A DNA stretch of 64,000 bases. It comes from CAG-632 sp963626805. Its GTDB lineage: Bacteria; Bacillota; Clostridia; Lachnospirales; Lachnospiraceae. Of this stretch, positions 17,751 through 26,535 are shown one piece after another. Below the pieces are notes generated by a model. It saw only the letters and a program-made list of their open reading frames with translations. It ran no database searches and was not told the DNA's origin. Each line of letters begins with the position of its first letter. The first letter of the stretch is position 1. The translations under genes were made by a program, and so were the position numbers. The DNA lies in the NCBI GenBank assembly GCA_963626805.1, contig CAVFXS010000019.1, forward strand, positions 1 through 64,000, given 5' to 3'.

Positions 17751-18518
17751 TTAGAGATTCCCGCATATCAGTTCTTTTACGATTGCGAAAAATTCCCTGG
17801 TATAATTCGTCGGTATCAGCCACCATACAGACCTTGCCGGATTGCCAGAAATATGCTGATATCCGCATTTTTTCGCCAGCCGGAGTGCCCGGAACAGATG
17901 AAAATCCGTGGTGGTCAGTACCACCGTATCCTGCTCCGGATCCAGCAGCTTCGCAGAATTCATCAGATTTTCCTTTGTATTCACCGACGTCTCTTCTATC
18001 AGAATTCGATCCGGTGCGATCCCTTTACGGACCAGCTCCTGATATATGCACTGTGCTTCCGATATATCCTCATCATTTCCTTTTCCGCCGCTTGCAACTA
18101 CCATTGTTCCCGGATTCTCTTTTAAATATTCTGCCGCCGCTTCAATCCGGTATCCCAGGATCAACGAAGGGCGGGTTCCATTAACCTTCGCACCGAGGAC
18201 GATCAGATAATCCGCCTGCTGCTCCGGCCGTCCCTGACCGGCATGAATGATAATTGTTTCTACCAGAATAAACAGAAAAAAGCTGATCCCGACCAGAATT
18301 TCCACCGGTATCGTCACCCATTTAGGCGGAATCCGCTTACGCACTGCATAATGTCTCACCAGAAGGATCAGCCCTGCACACACAAGAGCAATCCCAAGCC
18401 ATGCATAATTAAATTTATTGGAAAATCCAAGCCTTGTGATCAAAAATATAAAATATGCCAGACTCACGCCTCCGATCGTTCCCAGAAGCATGACCCAGAA
18501 TCTGTAAACCTTATTCAT
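17751..18518 (-). CDS. YdcF-like (DUF218) membrane protein
   Basis: 255 aa. Three hydrophobic segments in residues 1-90, then a DUF218 domain with YLIVLGAKVNGTRPSLILGYRI, VASGGKGNDEDISEA and TDFHLFRALRLAKKCG. DUF218 proteins include SanA and YdcF; the reaction is not established, with cell-envelope roles proposed. The ATG at 18518 is used because GGAGG is four bases upstream. It appears to be a single-gene unit. Confidence 0.88.
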   Translation of the reverse strand: MNKVYRFWVMLLGTIGGVSLAYFIFLITRLGFSNKFNYAWLGIALVCAGLILLVRHYAVRKRIPPKWVTIPVEILVGISFFLFILVETIIIHAGQGRPEQQADYLIVLGAKVNGTRPSLILGYRIEAAAEYLKENPGTMVVASGGKGNDEDISEAQCIYQELVRKGIAPDRILIEETSVNTKENLMNSAKLLDPEQDTVVLTTTDFHLFRALRLAKKCGYQHISGNPARSVWWLIPTNYTREFFAIVKELICGNL

Positions 18519-18693
18519 ATGTCCTCCGCTTTTTATATAGTACATTCTTATCTTATCCCAATATAATTTAAATAAAAAGAGTTGTTTCCGTTTTTTTCAT
18601 TTTTTCTTATGATTTTTCATGCATTCTCTGTTCTTGCAAAGGTTTTGTCCTTATTCGTATTTTCTTCTCAATTTTCCTGAAAGTTCTACTTGC

Positions 18694-18699
18694 TATAAT
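18694..18699 (+). promoter_or_regulatory. Extended -10 element before the ferredoxin gene
   Basis: TGCTATAAT, a perfect -10 hexamer with an extended TG, about 63 bases before the ferredoxin start. No good -35 is visible at 17 bases, which is usual for extended -10 promoters. Confidence 0.55.
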
Positions 18700-18761
18700 A
18701 CATAAAATGGCTTAAAATCAAAGAGTAGATGATAAAATATTAAATAAGGAGGATATACATT

Positions 18762-18932
18762 ATGGCATTTGTAATTTCTGATGCTTGTTTATCATGTGGT
18801 GCCTGTGCTGGTTCTTGTCCGGTAGGTGCTATTTCTGAGGGTGATGGACAGTTCGTTATCGATGCAGATACCTGTATCAGCTGTGGTTCTTGCGCTGGTT
18901 CCTGTCCGGCAGGAGCTATTTCAGAAGAATAA
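18762..18932 (+). CDS. 2[4Fe-4S] ferredoxin
   Basis: 56 aa clostridial-type ferredoxin. Two CxxCxxCxxxCP cluster motifs are present, CLSCGACAGSCP and CISCGSCAGSCP, separated by the usual short loop. It carries low-potential electrons for enzymes such as pyruvate:ferredoxin oxidoreductase, hydrogenase or Rnf; none of these is in the window. AAGGAGG lies nine bases before the ATG. A strong terminator follows, so it is a monocistronic and probably highly expressed gene. Confidence 0.97.
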   Translation: MAFVISDACLSCGACAGSCPVGAISEGDGQFVIDADTCISCGSCAGSCPAGAISEE

Positions 18933-18950
18933 TTCAAGCAATATAGCCTA

Positions 18951-18988
18951 TAAAAAGAGGACCATACTTTTATGGTTCTCTTTTTATA
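18951..18988 (+). terminator. Terminator after the ferredoxin gene
   Basis: A 16-base stem, TAAAAAGAGGACCATA pairing with TATGGTTCTCTTTTTA, with a short loop and a U-rich 3' arm. plsC begins 16 bases further on. Confidence 0.75.
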
Positions 18989-19004
18989 AGAAAAGAGGGG
19001 TTAC

Positions 19005-19736
19005 ATGTTAACTGTATTAAAAATAATCGGCATCAGCATCGCAGCTGTCATTGTACTATACCTATTACTTCTGACAGTTGCCGCATTATTTGTCAATCCG
19101 AAAAAAGAATATGCGACAAACAGCCGTTTTTATCGTTTTCTTTTAAATAGTTCTACTGCGACTGCCTTAAAGCTGATCCGCATCCGCCCTCATTGCAGCG
19201 GAATGGAGCAATTGCCGGAGACCGGTCGTTTTCTTCTGGTCTGTAACCATCGTTCCAATTATGATCCGATCGTTACCTGGCATGTCCTGCGCACAAGCGA
19301 TCTCGCCTTTATATCCAAGGCGGACAATTTTAAGATCCCGATCTGGGGACGTCTGATCCGCAAGTGCTGCTTTATGGCGATTGATCGCGAAAATCCCCAA
19401 AAGGCATTTACAACCATTCAGAATGCCGCCCATCTGCTTCAGGCAGATGAATGTTCCGTTGCTGTTTATCCGGAAGGAACACGGAGTAAAAATCTGGAGC
19501 TTCTGCCATTTCATCATGGTGTATTCAAGATTGCCCAGAAGGCTCATGTTCCAATTGTCGTTATGACGATCTGCGGAACCGAATCCATATATAAAAACAT
19601 TCCGTTTCACCATACGGACGTTTTCTTAAATATAATAACTACCATCTCTGCTGAGGATGTAAAGGCACAGAGAACCGGTGACCTGGAGCAGACGATCCGG
19701 GAGCTTATGCTGGAAGATTTATCACACCCGATATGA
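19005..19736 (+). CDS. plsC: 1-acyl-sn-glycerol-3-phosphate acyltransferase
   Basis: 243 aa. One N-terminal membrane helix (residues 5-27). The acyltransferase motif HxxxxD is NHRSNYD near residue 81, and the substrate motif VYPEGTRSK lies near 155. PlsC acylates lysophosphatidate to phosphatidate. GAGGGG lies before the ATG. The next gene, a lipid-kinase homologue, is 67 bases downstream, so both may belong to phospholipid synthesis. Confidence 0.93.
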   Translation: MLTVLKIIGISIAAVIVLYLLLLTVAALFVNPKKEYATNSRFYRFLLNSSTATALKLIRIRPHCSGMEQLPETGRFLLVCNHRSNYDPIVTWHVLRTSDLAFISKADNFKIPIWGRLIRKCCFMAIDRENPQKAFTTIQNAAHLLQADECSVAVYPEGTRSKNLELLPFHHGVFKIAQKAHVPIVVMTICGTESIYKNIPFHHTDVFLNIITTISAEDVKAQRTGDLEQTIRELMLEDLSHPI

Positions 19737-19803
19737 TGCAGCACATCCGCTTAATGCACCATATCCCTTATGCACCATAGCGAAATACACAAAGGAGGTA
19801 CTT

Positions 19804-20658
19804 ATGAACTACCATATTTTATATAATCCCTTAGCCTGCAACGGACAGGGCGAGGCAGAGGCCATGAAGCTTAAGATGCTTCTGGCGGGAAATCAGCTGA
19901 CCTTTCACAATGTAACCGAACCGCTCAACTATAAAGAGCTTTTTGACAGCCTTTCTCCAAAGGATCACATCACAATCTGTGGCGGCGACGGCACATTAAA
20001 TCATTTTGTAAATGATATTGCCGGGCTTTCCGTTCAGAATCCGATTCTTTACTATTCTACCGGCAGCGGAAATGATTTTCTGCGGGATCTCGGCAAGGAA
20101 AAGGGAGGGCTTCCGATTCAGATCAACCAGTATCTGGAGCATCTTCCGATCGTATCCGTAAACGGAGAAAATCATTATTTTCTGAATGGCATCGGATATG
20201 GCATTGACGGATATTGCTGCGAAGTCGCAGACAAGCAGAAGGAGACCTCTTCAAAGCCTGCCAATTATACTGCAATTGCGATCAAGGGTCTTCTGTTCCA
20301 TTATGAGCCAACGAATGCAACCATTACCGTAGACGGCACCGAATATACCTTTGAGAAGGTATGGCTGGCACCTACCATGAACGGTCGGTTTTACGGTGGC
20401 GGTATGATGATCACACCGGATCAGGATCGTCTGAAGAACCGGACTGTTTCTGTCGGCGTGATGTACGGAAGTAATAAATTAAAAACTCTGACCGTGTTCC
20501 CTTCGATCTTCAAAGGAAACCATATCAAGCACAAGGAAATGTTCCAGGTACTTACCGGTCAGAGTATTACAGTTGAATTTGATCGCCCAACGGCTCTGCA
20601 GATTGACGGAGAAACCGTTCTCGGCGTTACAAAATATCAGGTAACGGCTGCTTCTTAA
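19804..20658 (+). CDS. Diacylglycerol/lipid kinase family protein
   Basis: 284 aa. DAGK catalytic family: N-terminal YHILYNPLACNGQG, then the nucleotide motif ICGGDGTLNHFVND near residue 60 and the STGSGNDF motif near 90. The C-terminal YegS/DgkB-like beta domain is complete. Such enzymes phosphorylate diacylglycerol or related lipids; the precise substrate cannot be read from sequence. AAAGGAGG precedes the ATG at 19804; an open frame upstream to 19678 overlaps plsC and is not used. Its stop overlaps that of the convergent carbamoyltransferase gene. Confidence 0.9.
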   Translation: MNYHILYNPLACNGQGEAEAMKLKMLLAGNQLTFHNVTEPLNYKELFDSLSPKDHITICGGDGTLNHFVNDIAGLSVQNPILYYSTGSGNDFLRDLGKEKGGLPIQINQYLEHLPIVSVNGENHYFLNGIGYGIDGYCCEVADKQKETSSKPANYTAIAIKGLLFHYEPTNATITVDGTEYTFEKVWLAPTMNGRFYGGGMMITPDQDRLKNRTVSVGVMYGSNKLKTLTVFPSIFKGNHIKHKEMFQVLTGQSITVEFDRPTALQIDGETVLGVTKYQVTAAS

Positions 20659-21599
20659 GAGAGCTGTCCTTTGCCTAACAGAGTTGCCATGACTGCTTTC
20701 TCTGCATGTCGACGGTTCTCCGCCTGATCCAGGATGTGCTCCAGATTCTCATCTACCACATCCTGCGAAATCTCATATCCGACATGCATTGGCATATCGT
20801 GAAGCACGATCGCATGACTTCCTTCCAGAAACTCCTTATTGATCTGATATGGCATCATCATTTTCAGAGTCTCTTCCTTCTTCTGTGCATATGCAGGATT
20901 GTTAAAGAATTCCATATCTACCCAGGTGTCGGTATATAATACATCCATATCCTTTACATAGTTCTTAGCTTCTTCCATGGACATTGTCGGATCAAGCTCT
21001 ACATAGTATCCGGTTGCCTTTGCCTTCTCATAGAAGTCTGCATCAACTGCAGTATCATTTACAAGCGGTGTCAGGCCATAAAGTGTGCCCATTTCCATCT
21101 TTGAGAAGAATTCTACCAGCGAATTAAATACATTGTTCTTTGCTCCGATGTATAAAAACTTCACATTCAGACTTCCGAATTTCTCCAGAAGCGTTAATGC
21201 ATCTGCCAGAATCTGGCATGGATGGTAGGTGCTGTCACAACCGTTAATAAACGGAACTGTGGTATTCGCACCAAACAGCTCTACCGTCTCATTCTTTACC
21301 AGACGTGCCATGATAATATCTACATTCCGTCCTACATAACGCAGCTCGGATACCGGTTCACCCAGTACAAAGTTGGAATCCTTCCACAGCTGATTATAAT
21401 AGGTACCACCCAGCTCTGTAATACCGGTTGTAAAAGACAGAAATGTTCTGGTCGAGGTCTTTTCAAATAATGTATATAACTTCTTACCCTTTAAAATCTC
21501 TGCATATTTCTCCGGACTCTTCTTCATGTCCAGTGCAAGATTTAAGATGTCCATTAATTCCTCTTTGCTATGTTCCTTAAAGTTCAGCATGTTTTTCAT
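20655..21599 (-). CDS. Ornithine-carbamoyltransferase-family enzyme, divergent active site
   Basis: 314 aa. The overall sequence follows ornithine carbamoyltransferase: a carbamoyl-phosphate loop STRT (49-52), HPCQ (126-129) and the C-terminal AENRRHAEKAVMATLLG. Key positions differ. STRTR is STRTF; the ornithine-binding DxWxSMG motif is DTWVDME (224-230); and the HCLP lid motif is HDMP (267-270). Carbamoyl phosphate binding looks retained, but the second substrate may not be ornithine. No arginine genes are adjacent. AAGGGGA precedes ATG. Confidence 0.8.
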   Translation of the reverse strand: MKNMLNFKEHSKEELMDILNLALDMKKSPEKYAEILKGKKLYTLFEKTSTRTFLSFTTGITELGGTYYNQLWKDSNFVLGEPVSELRYVGRNVDIIMARLVKNETVELFGANTTVPFINGCDSTYHPCQILADALTLLEKFGSLNVKFLYIGAKNNVFNSLVEFFSKMEMGTLYGLTPLVNDTAVDADFYEKAKATGYYVELDPTMSMEEAKNYVKDMDVLYTDTWVDMEFFNNPAYAQKKEETLKMMMPYQINKEFLEGSHAIVLHDMPMHVGYEISQDVVDENLEHILDQAENRRHAEKAVMATLLGKGQLS

Positions 21600-21695
21600 G
21601 GTCTCAATCCCCTTATCTCTCGTCTTATTTTTATAATTTTCGACTTATATTTATTCATTACTGAATCTTCATGTTAGCACATTTGTTTTTATTTT

Positions 21696-22457
21696 TCAAG
21701 CATTCGGTCTATTGTTGCGACCGCCCCGCGCCGGCTTTCCAAACAGCCTCCGCTTCTTCTTTTTACGATTCGCCTCTTCCAGTGCTGCCGCGGCCTCCGC
21801 ATTTGCCTTCTGTCTGCTTCGGATCGCTTCATCCAGCTTCCGGAATCGTTCCTCCTGCCGTTCCTCATTCTCCCGCATCGTATAGTCCATCTGCTTGATG
21901 ATCCGCTCCGACACCTTGTCCGATACTTCGTTGCTGATGGCGCCGCTTAGGGAACGGTTGTTGGCCTCCAGTGCCTTTCCTATGATCTTGGTCATAATTT
22001 CCTGGAACTGTTCCATCTTGAACTCGGCAGAAACCGTTTCTACTGCGGTACGATTCTGTGCACTCACGATCTGGCGTGCCTGCTTCATTTCCATTACCTT
22101 TTTTGAGGTTCCGCCGGAGATCACCCCGGTAATCGCAGCCTCCTCCTGTTGTTCAGGATGCTCTGCCGCTTTATTTTCCGTTCCCGGAGTCTCCTGCTTC
22201 ATCATCTGCTCATAATTTAATTTCGGATTTGCATACAGATCCGGAAGAATCTGCTTGATCGCTTTCAACAGGATGCCCTGATCCTTCATTTCCTGAATTG
22301 CCTTCAGCACGCGAATATCTTCGTCTGTATAATATCGATGCCCCATCTGATTTCGCCTGATCTCCAGTCCCAGCTCTTCCTCCCAGTAGCGCAGAACGTG
22401 TGGTTCCACATTCAGCATATGGGATGCATCGGATATCAGGTATCTGGTCTCGTTCAT
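21696..22457 (-). CDS. MerR-family regulator with long coiled-coil tail
   Basis: 253 aa. The winged helix-turn-helix at residues 5-75 has the MerR pattern LRYWEEELGLEIRRNQMGHR and YTDEDIRVLKAIQEMKDQG. Residues 140-230 are charged and likely coiled coil; the C-terminus is very basic (KKKKRRLFGKPARGG). This build resembles RacA-type or nucleoid-associated MerR proteins more than metal sensors; no metal-binding cysteines are seen. The GGGGGA ribosome binding site is buried in the stem of a terminator-like hairpin (22461-22515). Confidence 0.85.
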   Translation of the reverse strand: MNETRYLISDASHMLNVEPHVLRYWEEELGLEIRRNQMGHRYYTDEDIRVLKAIQEMKDQGILLKAIKQILPDLYANPKLNYEQMMKQETPGTENKAAEHPEQQEEAAITGVISGGTSKKVMEMKQARQIVSAQNRTAVETVSAEFKMEQFQEIMTKIIGKALEANNRSLSGAISNEVSDKVSERIIKQMDYTMRENEERQEERFRKLDEAIRSRQKANAEAAAALEEANRKKKKRRLFGKPARGGRNNRPNA

Positions 22458-22460
22458 AAA

Positions 22461-22515
22461 AAATCCCCCTCATCGTGTATTCGTTACTGATTCCATCATA
22501 CACCGAGGGGGATTT
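22461..22515 (-). terminator. Terminator-like hairpin containing the merR ribosome binding site
   Basis: Read leftward: AAATCCCCCTC pairs with GAGGGGGATTT (11 perfect pairs), extended by GTGTAT/ATACAC, then a run of six T and immediately the ATG of the MerR gene. The 3' arm contains GAGGGGGA, the only ribosome binding site for merR. It is placed to end the dnaB transcript and to occlude merR translation. Confidence 0.75.
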
Positions 22516-22613
22516 CTCCTACAATTTCTATCGTATGCTATTATATTGCCTGCTTTGACAAAATATGTCCTTCCACTCTCACACCTACAGGCTTCTGTCT
22601 ATATCCCATCCTG

Positions 22614-23963
22614 TTACGATCTGCGACTGTGCTCCAGATTTACAAACTTTGTATACTCACCCTGCCAGCCCAGCATTACAGTACCGGTCGCACCATTTCT
22701 CTGCTTGGCAATGATGATCTCTGCCTTATTCTTATCTTCCTCCGGTAGATCATCCCGGTATTTATCCTCGCGGTAAATAAACATAACCACGTCGGCATCC
22801 TGCTCGATAGAACCGGATTCTCGCAGATCCGAAAGCATCGGTCTGTGATCGGTTCGTGCCTCTACCGCACGGCTCAGCTGCGACAGTGCAATAATCGGAA
22901 CATCCAGCTCCTTTGCCAGCACCTTCAGGCCACGGGAAATCTCTGATACCTCCTGCTGTCTGGAATCGGATCTTCCGTTACCGCTCATCAATTGCAGGTA
23001 ATCGATAATAATCAGTCCGACATTATGCCGCTGCTTTAGCTTTCGACACTTATTCCGGATATCACCGATCGTTACATTCGACTGATCTTCAATAAACAGC
23101 TTCGTGCTGCCGATAATGTTGGAGCTCTCATACAGCTTCATCCACTGATCATCCTGCAGATTACCGGTTCGGATATTCTGCGAATTTACCTGTGATTCCA
23201 TTGCGATCATACGCTGTACCAATTGCTCCTTATTCATTTCGAAGTTAAAAATGGCTACCGGCACGTCTGTTTTCAGAATGACATACTCTGCAATGTTCAA
23301 TACAAATGCGGTCTTACCCATTGCCGGTCGTGCTGCGATCAGGATCAGCTCCGATCCGTGCAGACCCGTCAGCATATCATCCAGATCCAGAAATCCGGTC
23401 GGTACACCGATAATGTTTCCCTGCTGCTTGGATGCCTTCCGGATATTCCGCAGTACATTATCTACTACCTCCCGGATCGGTGTGAAATCATCCCCATTGC
23501 CGCCACTCTGTGACAGTTCCAGAATCTGATTCTCAACGTTGCTCAATATATTCGTTGAAGAATCCTTTAACGAATAGCACTCATTAGCCGTCGTTTCTGC
23601 CATCTTGATCAACCGGCGCATATTCGCACGATCCTTGACGATTTCCGCGTATTTTTTCGCATTGGTGGAAACCGGAACTACATTTAACAGCTCCTGCATA
23701 ACCTCAATGCTGTATACATTCTCCGGAACTCCTTTCTCCTTCAGACGCTCCGGCAATGTGATCATATCAATCGAGGTTCCTTCATGATACAGCTCTACCA
23801 TGGCCTCAAAAATCACACCATACTGTGCCTGATAAAAATCATCCTTCACCAGCATGTCTGCAACATTTACTACAGCCTCCCGGTTCATCAGCATGGATGC
23901 CAGCACTGCCTGCTCCGCCTCTACACTATGTGGTTGTACCTTACGAATGATTGTCTCTTCCAT
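22614..23963 (-). CDS. dnaB: Replicative DNA helicase
   Basis: 449 aa hexameric helicase of the replication fork. The N-terminal domain starts with PHSVEAEQAVLASML. The RecA-like domain has Walker A ARPAMGKTAF near residue 207, Walker B VGLIIIDYLQLMSG near 318, and the LSRAVEARTDHRPMLSDLRE segment. Full family length, no intein. It follows rplI and gdpP, the order found in many Firmicutes. Confidence 0.98.
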   Translation of the reverse strand: MEETIIRKVQPHSVEAEQAVLASMLMNREAVVNVADMLVKDDFYQAQYGVIFEAMVELYHEGTSIDMITLPERLKEKGVPENVYSIEVMQELLNVVPVSTNAKKYAEIVKDRANMRRLIKMAETTANECYSLKDSSTNILSNVENQILELSQSGGNGDDFTPIREVVDNVLRNIRKASKQQGNIIGVPTGFLDLDDMLTGLHGSELILIAARPAMGKTAFVLNIAEYVILKTDVPVAIFNFEMNKEQLVQRMIAMESQVNSQNIRTGNLQDDQWMKLYESSNIIGSTKLFIEDQSNVTIGDIRNKCRKLKQRHNVGLIIIDYLQLMSGNGRSDSRQQEVSEISRGLKVLAKELDVPIIALSQLSRAVEARTDHRPMLSDLRESGSIEQDADVVMFIYREDKYRDDLPEEDKNKAEIIIAKQRNGATGTVMLGWQGEYTKFVNLEHSRRS

Positions 23964-23990
23964 CTTCTCTTCCTGTGTCCCGCACTCTGA

Positions 23991-24437
23991 TTACTCTTCT
24001 ACAACCTTCACCTTTAACTCAGCGGTCACCTTTGCATGAAGCCGGATCGGCACATTGTGTACACCAAGTGTTTTAATGCTTTCCTTCAGCTGGATCTTCT
24101 TCTTGTCAATATCATATCCCAGCTGTTCCTTCGCTGCATCTGCGATTTCCTTTGAAGATACGGAACCGAAGGTCTTACCGCCTTCACCAAGCTTCAGCTT
24201 CAGAACAACTTCCTTCTCCTTGATCTCTGCTGCCAACTGCTCTGCTGCCGCCAGCTGCTCTGCCGCTACCTTTGCCTCATGTGCCTTCTGCAGCTTCAGA
24301 TCATTTAAGTTCTTGCTGTTTGCTTCCACACCCAGCTTCTTCGGCAGAATGAAGTTTCTGGCATAGCCGTCATTTACCTTTACAATCTGTCCCTTTTTTC
24401 CTAATGCTTTTACATCCTGCAATAAAATTACTTCCAT
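23991..24437 (-). CDS. rplI: Ribosomal protein L9
   Basis: 148 aa. The N-terminal rRNA-binding domain has EVILLQDVKALGKKGQIVKV and the glycine-rich GYARNFILPK. A long central helix and the C-terminal domain (VSSKEIADAAKEQLG) follow. AAGGAG precedes the start and lies within the end of gdpP, so translation is probably coupled. Confidence 0.98.
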   Translation of the reverse strand: MEVILLQDVKALGKKGQIVKVNDGYARNFILPKKLGVEANSKNLNDLKLQKAHEAKVAAEQLAAAEQLAAEIKEKEVVLKLKLGEGGKTFGSVSSKEIADAAKEQLGYDIDKKKIQLKESIKTLGVHNVPIRLHAKVTAELKVKVVEE

Positions 24438-24438
24438 C

Positions 24439-26511
24439 TTATATATCTCCTTCCGCTGTCATAGTTCTTAATAAATCCTCCAGCTGCTGTCTGGCTTCCT
24501 CCGCCGTGCAGTCATGGAACTGCGCACCTGCAACCGAAGCATGTCCGCCACCGCCCAGGCGCTCCATAATAACCTGTACATTGACTTCATCAATGGATCT
24601 TGCACTGACATAAACGGTATCCTTTACCTTCGTCAGCATAAAGGACGCTTTTACACCATCTACATCCAACAGCTCATTTGCAATCTGGGCTGCCATAACG
24701 GTCGGACTGTCCACACCCTCTGCCGGAAGAATGCCGATCGCGTAATTGTCCATAAACAGCTCCGCATTTTCAACACCCTCTACCTTATGCTTATAGGCCT
24801 CCAGATCCGTCCGGAACATCTTACGAACCCGTGCCACATCTGCACCACTCCGTTTTAAGAAGGATGCCGCTTCAAAGGTACGTACGCCGGTCTTTGTAAC
24901 AAAGGTATCCGTATCCACCAGGATTCCGGAATACATGGCATCCGCCTCGATCGGTCGAAGCTTCGGCTTATCAATAATATATTGCAAAATCTCCGCCACC
25001 ATTTCACAGGCCGAAGATGCATACGGCTCAATGTAAGACAGAATCGCATTCTGGATTGAATCACTCATCGTCCGATGATGATCAATGACCACAATGGATT
25101 TCGTCATGGTCAGCAGCTTCTCACACTCTGTAAAGCTCGGCCGGTTGACATCTACCACGACCACTGCCGTATTCATGTCGGCCAGATTCATCGCCTGCTC
25201 ACTGTCAATAAACATATCATCCGGATACAGATTGTTTCCGATGAAGTTGTTCATAATTGGTCGGATTGCGGTAGACACCTCGTTGATAACAATATGTGCC
25301 TGCCGGTTCATAGCCGTAGCCAGCCGGTAAATACCGATTGCAGAGCCAATGGAATCCGCATCCGGATTCTTATGTCCCATGATCAGCACCTGATCCTTGG
25401 TCTCTAGTACTTCCCGAAGGGCATGTGCCTTTACACGGGCTTTCACACGGGTATTCTTCTCCACACCCTGTGACTTACCACCGTAATAATAGATCTGCTC
25501 GCCTTCCTTCACTACCGCCTGATCACCGCCACGGCCCAGCGCCAGATCAATAGATACCCGAGAAGCATCATAGGCCTGAATATAGGACGGGAATCCGACA
25601 CCTAGGCCGATACTTAATGTTACGGCGATTTCATTACCGATATTGATGGAACGAACCTCATCCAACAGTGCGAACTTCGTGGTCTGCAGCTGCTGCAGAT
25701 ATTTCTGCTGGAATACAACCAAGAATTTATCCTTCTCCAGCTTCTTCACGATCGCATCAATATTCTGGAAATACTTGTTAATCTTCCGGTCTACCAGTGC
25801 CGTCAGAAGCGGTCTGCGCACTTCCTCAACACCCTCTAACGCTTCCTCATAATTATCAATATAAATCAGTGCCGAAACCAGCTTCTGATCCTTATTCTCC
25901 TGAATATAACGCCGCAGCTCTGTCTCATCGAACAGATACATGGCGATCAGAACATCATCCTTATCGACTTCCACATCCTCCGGCAAAATATCATGGATGA
26001 TCACACGGCGCATCTCTACCCGGTAATATCCCTCCTGATAATGCATGCCAAACTCTGTCAGATCATTCTTCTGCGGAAACAGCTCTCTGGTAATCTCCGG
26101 AAAAATCTGAATGACGCTCTTTTTGGAAGATTTCTCACTTCCGACAATGCCATAAAACATTCCGTTCGCCCAGAGAATCCTGCCATCCAGATCAATGAGG
26201 GCGTATGGAATCGCCAGATCCTTTAACAGCTCTTTCTGTACCTGTCCCTGTTCAAATGCAAAGCTGATCAGGGTGCTCATGATGTTCGGCTTATTATGCA
26301 CATAAATAAATATAACGATCAGCGTATAGATCATTAAGCCGATAGACAGAGCAATTCCGGCTTCCAGATCCCGGAAATAAATGCCGCAATTCAGCACTGC
26401 CAATGGTATCAACAGAAAAAATGGTATTCGCAGATACCGCTCTATTTGATTTTTCAGAACAACCTTTTTCGGTCTTTGTTTTACCGTTACAGTTTCCTGT
26501 TCGTTATTCAT
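24439..26511 (-). CDS. gdpP: Cyclic-di-AMP phosphodiesterase GdpP
   Basis: 690 aa membrane enzyme that hydrolyses c-di-AMP to pApA. Domains in order are two transmembrane helices (about 30-75), a degenerate PAS domain (about 85-170), a degenerate GGDEF domain (about 175-310), a DHH domain with GHKNPDADSIGSAIG and VVVIDHHRTMSD (about 350-500), and DHHA1 with GGGGHASVAGAQ (near 655). It begins the gdpP-rplI-dnaB block. It should set c-di-AMP levels, hence osmolyte and potassium homeostasis. Confidence 0.95.
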   Translation of the reverse strand: MNNEQETVTVKQRPKKVVLKNQIERYLRIPFFLLIPLAVLNCGIYFRDLEAGIALSIGLMIYTLIVIFIYVHNKPNIMSTLISFAFEQGQVQKELLKDLAIPYALIDLDGRILWANGMFYGIVGSEKSSKKSVIQIFPEITRELFPQKNDLTEFGMHYQEGYYRVEMRRVIIHDILPEDVEVDKDDVLIAMYLFDETELRRYIQENKDQKLVSALIYIDNYEEALEGVEEVRRPLLTALVDRKINKYFQNIDAIVKKLEKDKFLVVFQQKYLQQLQTTKFALLDEVRSINIGNEIAVTLSIGLGVGFPSYIQAYDASRVSIDLALGRGGDQAVVKEGEQIYYYGGKSQGVEKNTRVKARVKAHALREVLETKDQVLIMGHKNPDADSIGSAIGIYRLATAMNRQAHIVINEVSTAIRPIMNNFIGNNLYPDDMFIDSEQAMNLADMNTAVVVVDVNRPSFTECEKLLTMTKSIVVIDHHRTMSDSIQNAILSYIEPYASSACEMVAEILQYIIDKPKLRPIEADAMYSGILVDTDTFVTKTGVRTFEAASFLKRSGADVARVRKMFRTDLEAYKHKVEGVENAELFMDNYAIGILPAEGVDSPTVMAAQIANELLDVDGVKASFMLTKVKDTVYVSARSIDEVNVQVIMERLGGGGHASVAGAQFHDCTAEEARQQLEDLLRTMTAEGDI

Positions 26512-26535
26512 TTCTCTCTGCTCCTATCCTTTCTA

